From positions 11,480 through 19,662 of the forward strand of contig KN174036.1 in NCBI GenBank assembly GCA_000759655.1: 8,183 nucleotides of DNA, in the 5' to 3' direction. Of the stretch, positions 1 through 8,183 are shown in pieces (within the stretch, counting starts at the first letter, position 1; each line of letters begins with the position of its first letter). Origin of the DNA: Acidicaldus organivorans. GTDB taxonomy: Bacteria; Pseudomonadota; Alphaproteobacteria; Acetobacterales; Acetobacteraceae. Made by a program: the position numbers and the translations under genes. The notes under the pieces were generated by a model that did no database searches, had not been told where the DNA came from, and saw only the letters and a list, made by a program, of their open reading frames with translations.

Positions 1-336
1 CGGCCGCGAACCTGGCTCATCAGTCTGGTGCGCTACCGGGCCCTCGATCTTATCCGCCGCCGGAGCCGCGAGGTTCCCGCCGCCGACCCCCACCCCGACG
101 ACCCCGCCGATGAGAGCCCCGACGTCCTCGAAGCCCTCTCCCGGCATCGCGAGGCGGAGGCCCTGGAGCGCTGCCTCGAGACCCTCGCCCCCGACCGTCG
201 CAGCCTGATCAGGGCTGCTTTCCTCGACGGGCTCTCCCATCAGGATTTGGCCGCGCGGCTCAAGGCACCGCTCGGCACGGTGAAATCCTGGATCCGGCGG
301 AGTCTCGCCGCGCTCAGGGAGTGTCTGGAGCAATGA
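1..336 (+). CDS. ECF-type RNA polymerase sigma factor, 3' part (5' end outside window)
   Basis: This is the C-terminal 111 residues of a sigma-70-family ECF factor, open to the window edge in frame 1. It would direct RNA polymerase to a small set of promoters and be held inactive by the anti-sigma encoded next. The first visible residues (RPRTWLISLVRYRALDLIRR) match the end of sigma region 2 in ECF factors. A variable Asp/Pro-rich linker follows. Region 4 occupies about residues 52-110, with the helix-turn-helix seen as LSHQDLAARLKAPLGTVKSWIRRS. The stop TGA (334-336) overlaps the ATG of the anti-sigma gene (333-335), which implies translational coupling. The RskA-type partner and nearby FAS1 gene suggest the SigK-like ECF groups, but the group cannot be fixed without the N-terminal half. 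Most of domain 2 and the gene's own promoter lie outside the window. Confidence 0.93.
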   Translation, partial: RPRTWLISLVRYRALDLIRRRSREVPAADPHPDDPADESPDVLEALSRHREAEALERCLETLAPDRRSLIRAAFLDGLSHQDLAARLKAPLGTVKSWIRRSLAALRECLEQ

Positions 337-1031
337 GCGGCGCAGACGACGAACGGACGATCCAGGCGGGCGAATACGTGCTCGGCCTGCTCGAGGGCGA
401 GGAGCGGGCCCGCTTCGAGGAGATGGCGCGGCGCGATCCGGAGATCGCGCGCGAGATCCATGCCTGGGAAGAGCGCCTCGCCCCCCTCACCCGCGCCGTA
501 GCCCCGGTTGCGCCGCCCGCCACCCTCTGGGCGCGGATCGAGGCCCAACTCGATGCTGCCGGGCCGCCCCGCGCGGCGCTTCCCTGGCGCCGGCGTCTCC
601 GCCTCTGGCAGAGCGCCACCGCAGCGGGCTTTGCCCTCGCCGCGGCGTTGCTGGCCTGGACGGTGCTCGGCCCCGTCGAGCGGCACGCCACACCCCCCGT
701 TCCACTCGCCATGGGCACGCTCACGCCCAGCCAGGGCGAGGGCCCCCGTCTTGCCGCCGTGCTCGGCAAAGACGGGCAGCTGATGGTGGCAAGCCCTGCC
801 CCCATGCCGCCGCCTCCTGGCCGTAGCTACGAGCTCTGGATCCTGCCCAAAGGGGCAAACACCCCCCGCTCCCTCGGCGTGATGCCGGAGAGCGGGCAGA
901 AGGCGGCCGAGGTGGGCGGGAACGTCCGCGAGGCCGAGGTGATGATCAGCCTCGAGCCTCGAGGCGGGTCGCCGACCGGGCTTCCGACCGGTCCGGTGGT
1001 TTACGCAGGCAAGATCAGCGCCCTCGATTGA
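333..1031 (+). CDS. rskA: RskA-family transmembrane anti-sigma factor
   Basis: This 232-residue protein most likely binds and inhibits the ECF sigma factor encoded just upstream. Residues 10-55 (GEYVLGLLEGEERARFEEM onward) form the short helical sigma-binding domain typical of RskA proteins, with no visible zinc-finger cysteines. One membrane helix lies at about residues 92-113, after a basic stretch WRRRLR. The C-terminal periplasmic RskA domain includes the characteristic GRSYELWILPKGANTPRSLG at about 163-182 and ends GPVVYAGKISALD. The ATG at 333 is preferred over an in-frame GTG at 321, because the ATGA overlap with the sigma gene is a classic coupled arrangement. In Mycobacterium tuberculosis, RskA is cut in the membrane to free SigK. 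The same release mechanism here is inference. Family assignment is strong; the inducing signal is unknown. Confidence 0.92.
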   Translation: MSGADDERTIQAGEYVLGLLEGEERARFEEMARRDPEIAREIHAWEERLAPLTRAVAPVAPPATLWARIEAQLDAAGPPRAALPWRRRLRLWQSATAAGFALAAALLAWTVLGPVERHATPPVPLAMGTLTPSQGEGPRLAAVLGKDGQLMVASPAPMPPPPGRSYELWILPKGANTPRSLGVMPESGQKAAEVGGNVREAEVMISLEPRGGSPTGLPTGPVVYAGKISALD

Positions 1032-1101
1032 TCGCCGGTTCAGATCGGGTTCCGCGCTTCCGGCCCTCGTTGGGGGAGGCGCGTGTGCCGAAGCGCTCGC
1101 G

Positions 1102-1139
1102 CAAAAGAACGGCCCGGGAAGTGTTCCTTCCCGGGCCGT
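1102..1139 (-). terminator. Intrinsic terminator of the fasciclin-domain gene
   Basis: A perfect 13-bp stem (ACGGCCCGGGAAG at 1109-1121 against 1127-1139) closes a 5-nt loop. On the minus strand it is followed by TTCTTTTG, a U-rich tract. It starts 28 bp after the FAS1 stop codon. On the plus strand no T-run follows the stem, so it is oriented for the minus-strand gene, although the hairpin may also slow polymerase arriving from the anti-sigma gene. Confidence 0.85.
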
Positions 1140-1166
1140 GCGACACACCCTGGAGAGATCGGAAAA

Positions 1167-1727
1167 TCAGCCCGGCATCAGGACCCGGTCGATGACATGG
1201 ATGACGCCGTTCGACTGCTTGACATCATAGATCGAGATATCGGCGACGTTGCCCTTCTCGTCCTTGACCATGATGTTCTGCGAGCCATTCATCATGAAGG
1301 TGAGGGTGCCGCCCTCGAGCGTCTTGAGCGTCGCCTGACCGTGACCCGCCATGATCATCCGCCGGAGCTCGGTCGAGCTGTAGTCGCCGGGGACGACGTG
1401 ATAGGTGAGGATCTTGGTGAGTGTGGCCTTGTTTTCGGGCTTGACCAGCGTCTCCACCGTGCCGGGCGGCAGGTCGTTGAACGCCTCGTTGGTCGGGGCG
1501 AAGACGGTGAACGGCCCCTTGCCGTTGAGGGCATCGACCAGCCCGGCCGCCTTCACCGCGGCGACCAGCGTGGTGTGGTCCGCCGAATTGAGCGCGTTCA
1601 TGACGATGGTCTTGTTGGGATACATGGGCTGGCCGCCGACCACCACCACGGCGTCGGATGCAGCCCACACCACGGGGGCCGCGGCGAGCGCCGAACCCAG
1701 AACCAAAAGTGCTACGGAGCGTCTCAC
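1167..1727 (-). CDS. Secreted fasciclin-domain (FAS1) protein
   Basis: A 186-residue exported protein with a single FAS1 domain, a fold linked to cell adhesion and surface interactions. Residues 1-22 form a Sec signal peptide (MRRS, then a hydrophobic core, with likely cleavage after VVWA). The FAS1 domain covers about 40-186. Its hallmark segments are GPFTVFAPTNEAFNDLP (H1 region), KILTYHVVPG in the middle, and the closing NGVIHVIDRVLMPG (H2 region). The length fits single-domain bacterial FAS1 proteins of the MPT70 type. The start is a GTG at 1725-1727, backed by a strong ribosome-binding site AAGGGAGG (1736-1743) 8 nt upstream. The gene is convergent with the sigma/anti-sigma pair. An ECF-like promoter upstream and a terminator downstream suggest a monocistronic unit. 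It may be the main target of the adjacent sigma factor, by analogy with SigK control of MPT70/MPT83; that link is inference. Confidence 0.93.
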   Translation of the reverse strand: MRRSVALLVLGSALAAAPVVWAASDAVVVVGGQPMYPNKTIVMNALNSADHTTLVAAVKAAGLVDALNGKGPFTVFAPTNEAFNDLPPGTVETLVKPENKATLTKILTYHVVPGDYSSTELRRMIMAGHGQATLKTLEGGTLTFMMNGSQNIMVKDEKGNVADISIYDVKQSNGVIHVIDRVLMPG

Positions 1728-1762
1728 GGGATGAACCTCCCTTGCTGGAGTTGACGATGTGC

Positions 1763-1779
1763 ACGGCGGGCCCCGCCGT
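1763..1779 (-). repeat. Perfect 17-bp palindrome in the FAS1 leader
   Basis: ACGGCGGG and its exact reverse complement CCCGCCGT flank a single central base. The element begins 9 bp downstream of the predicted -10, so it sits at or just after the expected transcription start and 35 bp upstream of the GTG start. It could be an operator for a dimeric regulator. Its single-base centre makes a tight RNA hairpin of the full stem impossible, but a shortened stem could form in the mRNA leader. Its role is unknown. Confidence 0.5.
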
Positions 1780-1787
1780 CATTCTCC

Positions 1788-1816
1788 ATTACGGAGCGGG
1801 GCGGAAACCGGATGCA
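1788..1816 (-). promoter_or_regulatory. Predicted ECF sigma promoter of the FAS1 gene
   Basis: Read on the minus strand, TGCATCC (1810-1816) and CGTAAT (1788-1793) are separated by exactly 16 bp, about 60 bp upstream of the GTG start. The spacing and the CATCC-type -35 resemble the promoter reported for mycobacterial SigK (CCATCC, 16-17 bp, CCGAAT). The resemblance was found by eye and no start site is known, so the assignment to the neighbouring sigma factor is inference. Confidence 0.55.
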
Positions 1817-1999
1817 GGAGCGGCAAAAATTTTCGGGCCTCATCCTTTTCACGAAGCCGAGATCGGCCGGCTTCCCTCTTGCCGCCGGGCCCCGCTGCCC
1901 TTTTTTTCGCCATGATCGGTGCCAAGTATCTCTTAGACGAACGTCTTCTCGGGCCGCGCGCATCGACCGCAGCCGGCCCTGCACGGTGAGGAACGTATC
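1817..1999. other. Intergenic region between FAS1 and lipoprotein genes
   Basis: This is the remaining part of the 272-bp divergent gap. It holds a run of seven T (1902-1908), an AT-rich patch near 1824-1834 and a loose GC-rich inverted repeat near 1865-1890. The promoter of the lipoprotein gene must lie here or further left, but no convincing -35/-10 pair was found on the plus strand. The only clear signal is the ribosome-binding site GGTGAGGA at 1985-1992. Confidence 0.5.
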
Positions 2000-2449
2000 A
2001 TGCGCCGCCGCCGCACCCTTTCCCTTCCCGCTCTCGTCGCGGTGCTGGGGCTAGCCGCCTGCGCCTCCCAGGCCGACTACTATACCCAGGGCTATGCCAG
2101 CGATTTCGTCGAACCCGGCTACGGAGGCTATTATGGCTATCCCGCCTACGCCGCCGTCGATCCCTACTGGGGATTCGACCCGTGGTGGGGGTTCGGCTTC
2201 ATCGGCCTCGGCGCCTTCGGCTTCGGCGGTTATGAGATCGTCAACAATTACTACCACGGCGGAGGCGGTTTCCATCCGGGGAGCGGCTTCCACCCCGGAG
2301 CCGGCTTCTACCACGGAGCGGGCGGGTTTGGCGGGCCCTGGGCGCATGCCTATGGCGGGCCGGGCCATTTCGGCGGCTTCGCCGGGATGCATCCGGGCTT
2401 CGGCCATTTCGGCGGCTTCCACGGCGGCGGATTTGCGAGCCATCACTGA
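2000..2449 (+). CDS. Gly/Tyr/His-rich predicted lipoprotein of unknown function
   Basis: A 149-residue protein of no family I can name. Four arginines and a hydrophobic stretch precede a lipobox LAAC, with the lipid-bearing Cys at residue 21, so it is probably anchored in the envelope and most likely in the outer membrane. Residues 27-80 are rich in Tyr, Trp, Phe and Gly. Residues 86-149 contain eleven histidines spaced by Gly/Phe/Pro units such as GFHPGSGFHPGAGF and a repeated GHFGGF, ending FASHH. An 18-bp exact DNA repeat (2363-2380 and 2402-2419) underlies the GHFGGF repeat. The histidines could bind metal ions, but low-complexity Gly/His tails are common and the role is speculative. The ATG at 2000 has a good ribosome-binding site 7 nt upstream. 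Codon use fits the GC-rich surroundings. The gene stands alone, divergent from the FAS1 gene. Confidence 0.85.
   Translation: MRRRRTLSLPALVAVLGLAACASQADYYTQGYASDFVEPGYGGYYGYPAYAAVDPYWGFDPWWGFGFIGLGAFGFGGYEIVNNYYHGGGGFHPGSGFHPGAGFYHGAGGFGGPWAHAYGGPGHFGGFAGMHPGFGHFGGFHGGGFASHH
2363..2419 (+). repeat. 18-bp direct repeat inside the lipoprotein gene
   Basis: GGCCATTTCGGCGGCTTC occurs at 2363-2380 and again at 2402-2419, an in-frame offset of 39 bp (13 codons). Identity at the third codon positions suggests a recent internal duplication rather than only amino-acid bias. Confidence 0.8.
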
Positions 2450-2604
2450 CCGCGGCCTCCCGTGTCCCGAAAGATCGAGGAAACCGAGAGAGCCGCTTCG
2501 GCCGGCTGAGCCGATCCCGTGGCGTTCTCTTTTCACATCGTAAAAACCCTGCCATCATTGCCGCATAGATGGCCGGCGCAGCGCATGGGGGAGGAGGATC
2601 AAGC
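2450..2604 (+). other. Intergenic region upstream of the tcuA-like gene
   Basis: This 155-bp gap includes a small hairpin (AGCCG, 7-nt loop, CGGCT) near 2499-2515, with no T-run directly after it, and an AT-rich patch at 2525-2545 that may hold the promoter of the dehydrogenase gene. No -35/-10 pair is convincing. The end of the gap has the purine-rich ribosome-binding site GGGGGAGGAGGA (2587-2598). Confidence 0.4.
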
Positions 2605-4146
2605 GTGCGAGAAGAAGCAACCGACATCGTCGTGGTCGGCGGCGGCAATGCCGCCCTCACCGCGGCGCTTGCCGCTCGCGAGGGCGGCGCGCGGGTGGTG
2701 GTGCTGGAGCGCGCCCCCGAAGATGAGGCGGGCGGCAACTCCGCCTTTACGGCAGGGGCGATGCGCGTGGTCTATCGCGGGCTTGAAGATCTCCGCGCCC
2801 TGATGCCCGACCTCTCGGAAGAAGAGATCGCCCGCACCGATTTCGGCACCTATACCGAGGAGCAGTTCTTCGACGACATGGCGCGGGTCACCCAGAACCG
2901 CACCGATCCCGATCTCTGCGAGATCCTCGTCCGCGAAAGCCACCCCACCCTCCTCTGGATGCGCAGCAAAGGCGTGCGGTTTCAGCCGATCTATGGCCGG
3001 CAGGCCTTCAAGGTGGAGGGACGCTTCAAGTTCTGGGGCGGCCTCACCGTCGAGGCGTGGGGCGGCGGGCCGGGGCTGGTCGCCGCCCTCACCCGCGCCG
3101 CCCGCAACGCCGGGATCGACATCCGCTATCAGAGCCGCGCGGTGAGGCTCGCGAGCGACGGGTTCGGAGTGCACGGCGTCGAGGTGAGAAAGCGCGACGG
3201 CGAACGCTATCTGCTCCGCGCCCAGGCCGTCATCCTCGCCGCGGGCGGCTTCGAGGCCGATCCCGAGATGCGGGTGCGCTATCTGGGCCCGGGCTGGGAA
3301 CTCGCCAAGGTGCGCGGGAGCCGCTTCAATACCGGGGACGGGATCAAGATGGCGCTCGCCATCGGCGCCGCGCCGGTCGGCAACTGGTCGGGCTGCCACG
3401 CAGTGGGCTGGGACTTCAACGCCCCCGAGTTCGGCGATCTCAGCGTGGGCGATGGGTTCCAGAAACACTCCTACCCGTTCGGCATCATGATCAATGCCGA
3501 AGGGAAACGCTTCGTCGATGAGGGCGCCGATTTCCGCAACTACACTTATGCCAAATACGGCCGCGTCATCCTCGCCCAGCCCGGTCATTTCGCCTGGCAG
3601 ATCTTCGACGGCCAGGTGCTGCATCTGCTGCGCGACGAATACCGCATCAAGCGCGTCACCAAAGTGCGGGCCGAGACGCTCGAGGACCTGGTGGCCAAGC
3701 TCGAAGGGGTGAATGCCGAGGCGGCGCTCGCCGAGATCCGCGCCTTCAACGCCGCCGTCCGCCGCGACATTCCGTTCAACCCCAACGTCAAGGACGGCAG
3801 GCGCACCGAGGGGCTTCCCATCCCCAAGAGCAACTGGGCCAACCCGATCGAAGTGCCGCCCTTCGAGGCCTATCAGGTGGGCTGCGGCATCACCTTTACC
3901 TTCGGCGGGCTTCGCATCGACACCCGCGCCCAGGTGCTCGACCAGGACCTCGATCCGATTCCCGGCCTCTACGCCGCGGGGGAATTGGTGGGTGGTCTCT
4001 TTTATTTCAATTATCCGGGCGGGACGGGGCTCACCTCGGGCGCCGTCTTCGGCCGCCGCGCCGGGATGAGTGCGGCAGCCGACCTCGCCGCGCGGGGCCC
4101 CCGCGCGCCGAAGGGGCCGTTCCTGCCCGTACCCAGCCTCGCCTGA
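2605..4146 (+). CDS. tcuA: TcuA-type FAD-dependent dehydrogenase (tricarballylate dehydrogenase family)
   Basis: A flavoprotein of the fumarate reductase/succinate dehydrogenase superfamily. TcuA in Salmonella oxidises tricarballylate to cis-aconitate, and TcuB reoxidises its FAD. From the GTG at 2605 it has 513 residues. The N-terminal Rossmann motif is VVVGGGNAALTAA (9-21), with acidic E35 ending strand 2 and GGNS at 43-46. An ILAAGGFEADP segment lies near 210-220, and the substrate domain has GIMINAEGKRFVDEG near 293-307. The C-terminal FAD-binding part, CGITFTFGGLRID (427-439) and AAGELVGGLFYFNYPGGTG (457-475), is highly characteristic of TcuA. GTG 2605 is preferred because GGAGG lies 7 nt upstream; an in-frame ATG at 2569 would add 12 low-complexity residues and has no good ribosome-binding site. 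No tcuB, tcuC or tcuR lies beside it in the window, so the true substrate and electron acceptor are uncertain. Confidence 0.88.
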   Translation: MREEATDIVVVGGGNAALTAALAAREGGARVVVLERAPEDEAGGNSAFTAGAMRVVYRGLEDLRALMPDLSEEEIARTDFGTYTEEQFFDDMARVTQNRTDPDLCEILVRESHPTLLWMRSKGVRFQPIYGRQAFKVEGRFKFWGGLTVEAWGGGPGLVAALTRAARNAGIDIRYQSRAVRLASDGFGVHGVEVRKRDGERYLLRAQAVILAAGGFEADPEMRVRYLGPGWELAKVRGSRFNTGDGIKMALAIGAAPVGNWSGCHAVGWDFNAPEFGDLSVGDGFQKHSYPFGIMINAEGKRFVDEGADFRNYTYAKYGRVILAQPGHFAWQIFDGQVLHLLRDEYRIKRVTKVRAETLEDLVAKLEGVNAEAALAEIRAFNAAVRRDIPFNPNVKDGRRTEGLPIPKSNWANPIEVPPFEAYQVGCGITFTFGGLRIDTRAQVLDQDLDPIPGLYAAGELVGGLFYFNYPGGTGLTSGAVFGRRAGMSAAADLAARGPRAPKGPFLPVPSLA

Positions 4147-4368
4147 GGGCGGCGCTCGCAACACCCCCTGATAGACGGAGCCCGGCTCGAAAGAACTCCC
4201 GCCTCGAGGGGCGGCATCTGTCTCTCAATTCACTGGGGCGAATTCACTGGGGCGCGCGAGGCGGCCTCGATGAGGCGCTCACCGGTCTCGAGGTAAGCGG
4301 CGCTTCGCCGCGGCCCACGTGCCGCGTCGAGAAGGAAATTACACGATATCGCGTTGAGAAAAAGGAAG
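4147..4368. other. Convergent intergenic region with small GC hairpins
   Basis: This stretch lies between the ends of the dehydrogenase gene and tRNA-Phe. It holds short inverted repeats: CCGCC/GGCGG (4199-4214), GCGGCG/CGCCGC with a 3-nt loop (4297-4311), and CGCGGC/GCCGCG (4309-4326), the last two partly overlapping. None has a clear T-run, so no classic terminator for the plus-strand gene is evident. Next to the tRNA 3' end, the minus strand reads CTTCCTTTTTCTC (4356-4368), a T-rich tract that may end tRNA transcription. No coding signal was seen. Confidence 0.5.
4227..4254. repeat. Perfect 14-bp tandem duplication
   Basis: AATTCACTGGGGCG occurs twice head to tail, at 4227-4240 and 4241-4254, with no mismatch. 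It lies 115 bp from the 3' end of the tRNA-Phe gene, in non-coding DNA. It could be a slippage product or the trace of an insertion or deletion event. No function can be read from it. Confidence 0.85.
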
Positions 4369-4444
4369 TGGTGCCCAGGGGCGGAATCGAACCACCGACA
4401 CTGCGATTTTCAGTCGCATGCTCTACCAACTGAGCTACCTGGGC
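4369..4444 (-). tRNA. trnF: tRNA-Phe (anticodon GAA)
   Basis: A 76-nt gene on the minus strand with encoded CCA. The acceptor stem GCCCAGG pairs fully with CCTGGGC. The D-stem is GCTC/GAGC. The anticodon stem is TGCGA/TCGCA around the loop CTGAAAA, giving anticodon GAA (4409-4411) for phenylalanine codons UUC and UUU. The T-arm is GGTGG, TTCGATT, CCGCC. All stems pair without mismatch, so the gene looks functional. It lies 65 bp downstream of rpoC on the same strand, so readthrough from the rpoC operon is possible in addition to its own promoter. A T-rich tract follows its 3' end directly. Confidence 0.97.
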
Positions 4445-4454
4445 GACGGGGCGT

Positions 4455-4483
4455 TTCCTAGCCGATTTCTTTTCGGCCATCAA
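4455..4483 (-). promoter_or_regulatory. Possible promoter of tRNA-Phe
   Basis: On the minus strand TTGATG (4478-4483) and TAGGAA (4455-4460) are 17 bp apart, a normal housekeeping spacing, and would start transcription a few bases before the tRNA. The -35 is fair and the -10 is weak. The 17-bp spacer is itself an inverted repeat, GCCGA/TCGGC with a 7-nt centre. The tRNA could instead be transcribed from rpoC. Confidence 0.35.
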
Positions 4484-4500
4484 CACCCCGCACCATGACA

Positions 4501-8183
<3,683 letters not shown>

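Noticed and set aside
240..1148. 302-residue minus-strand open frame across the sigma and anti-sigma genes
   Set aside because: It is antisense to two recognisable genes, is low-complexity Arg/Gly/Ala-rich, and overlaps the FAS1 terminator.
1083..1754. 223-residue plus-strand open frame across the FAS1 gene
   Set aside because: It is antisense to a well-supported FAS1 gene with signal peptide, ribosome-binding site and terminator; its product matches nothing.
1902..1908. Run of seven T as a terminator
   Set aside because: No stable stem lies directly before it, and no plus-strand gene upstream needs ending there.
2388..2394. TGCATCC, identical to the proposed ECF -35, inside the lipoprotein gene
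   Set aside because: No CGTAA-like -10 lies 16-17 bp downstream (the sequence there is GGCGGC), so it is a chance match.
2051..2536. 161-residue minus-strand open frame across the lipoprotein gene
   Set aside because: Its Ala/Glu/Gly-rich product mirrors the Gly/His codons of the plus-strand gene, and the plus strand has the ribosome-binding site and lipobox.
2599..4164. 521-residue open frame on the minus strand across the tcuA-like gene
   Set aside because: It is fully antisense to a clear family member, has no recognisable domain, and long antisense frames are expected from GC-rich codon use.
4199..4214. CCGCC/GGCGG hairpin as terminator of the tcuA-like gene
   Set aside because: The stem is only 5 bp and no T-run follows; this is expected by chance in such GC-rich DNA.

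Overview
GC-rich bacterial chromosome segment, most likely from an alphaproteobacterium. The RpoC sequence carries a proteobacterial-type insertion inside the trigger loop, and the tRNA-Phe resembles alphaproteobacterial ones. Genus cannot be decided from this window. Both ends cut through genes: an ECF sigma factor at the left and rpoC at the right.

Left region (1-1727): the 3' part of an ECF sigma factor gene (+) overlaps the start of an RskA-family anti-sigma gene (+) by ATGA. Facing them is a secreted fasciclin-domain (FAS1) protein gene (-), closed by a strong intrinsic terminator at 1102-1139. Upstream of the FAS1 gene lies a sequence TGCATCC-N16-CGTAAT, which looks like an ECF -35/-10 pair and is followed by a perfect 17-bp palindrome. 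Sigma factor, membrane anti-sigma and FAS1 target recall the SigK-RskA-MPT70/MPT83 circuit of mycobacteria. This is the most coherent system in the window: a membrane sensor holds a sigma factor that probably drives export of an adhesion-type protein.

Middle region (1728-4146): a small Gly/Tyr/His-rich predicted lipoprotein (+) is divergent from the FAS1 gene. It is followed by a TcuA-type FAD-dependent dehydrogenase (+), without its usual partner tcuB on the downstream side or nearby in the window.

Right region (4147-8183): a 222-bp gap holds a 14-bp perfect tandem duplication and several small GC hairpins. Then come tRNA-Phe(GAA) (-) and rpoC (-), which lacks its N-terminus at the window edge. 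rpoC is followed by tRNA-Phe rather than by rpsL, so the common rpoBC-rpsL-rpsG-fusA order is broken here. No CRISPR, insertion sequence, phage or defence gene was seen. No gene-free stretch exceeds about 275 bases.
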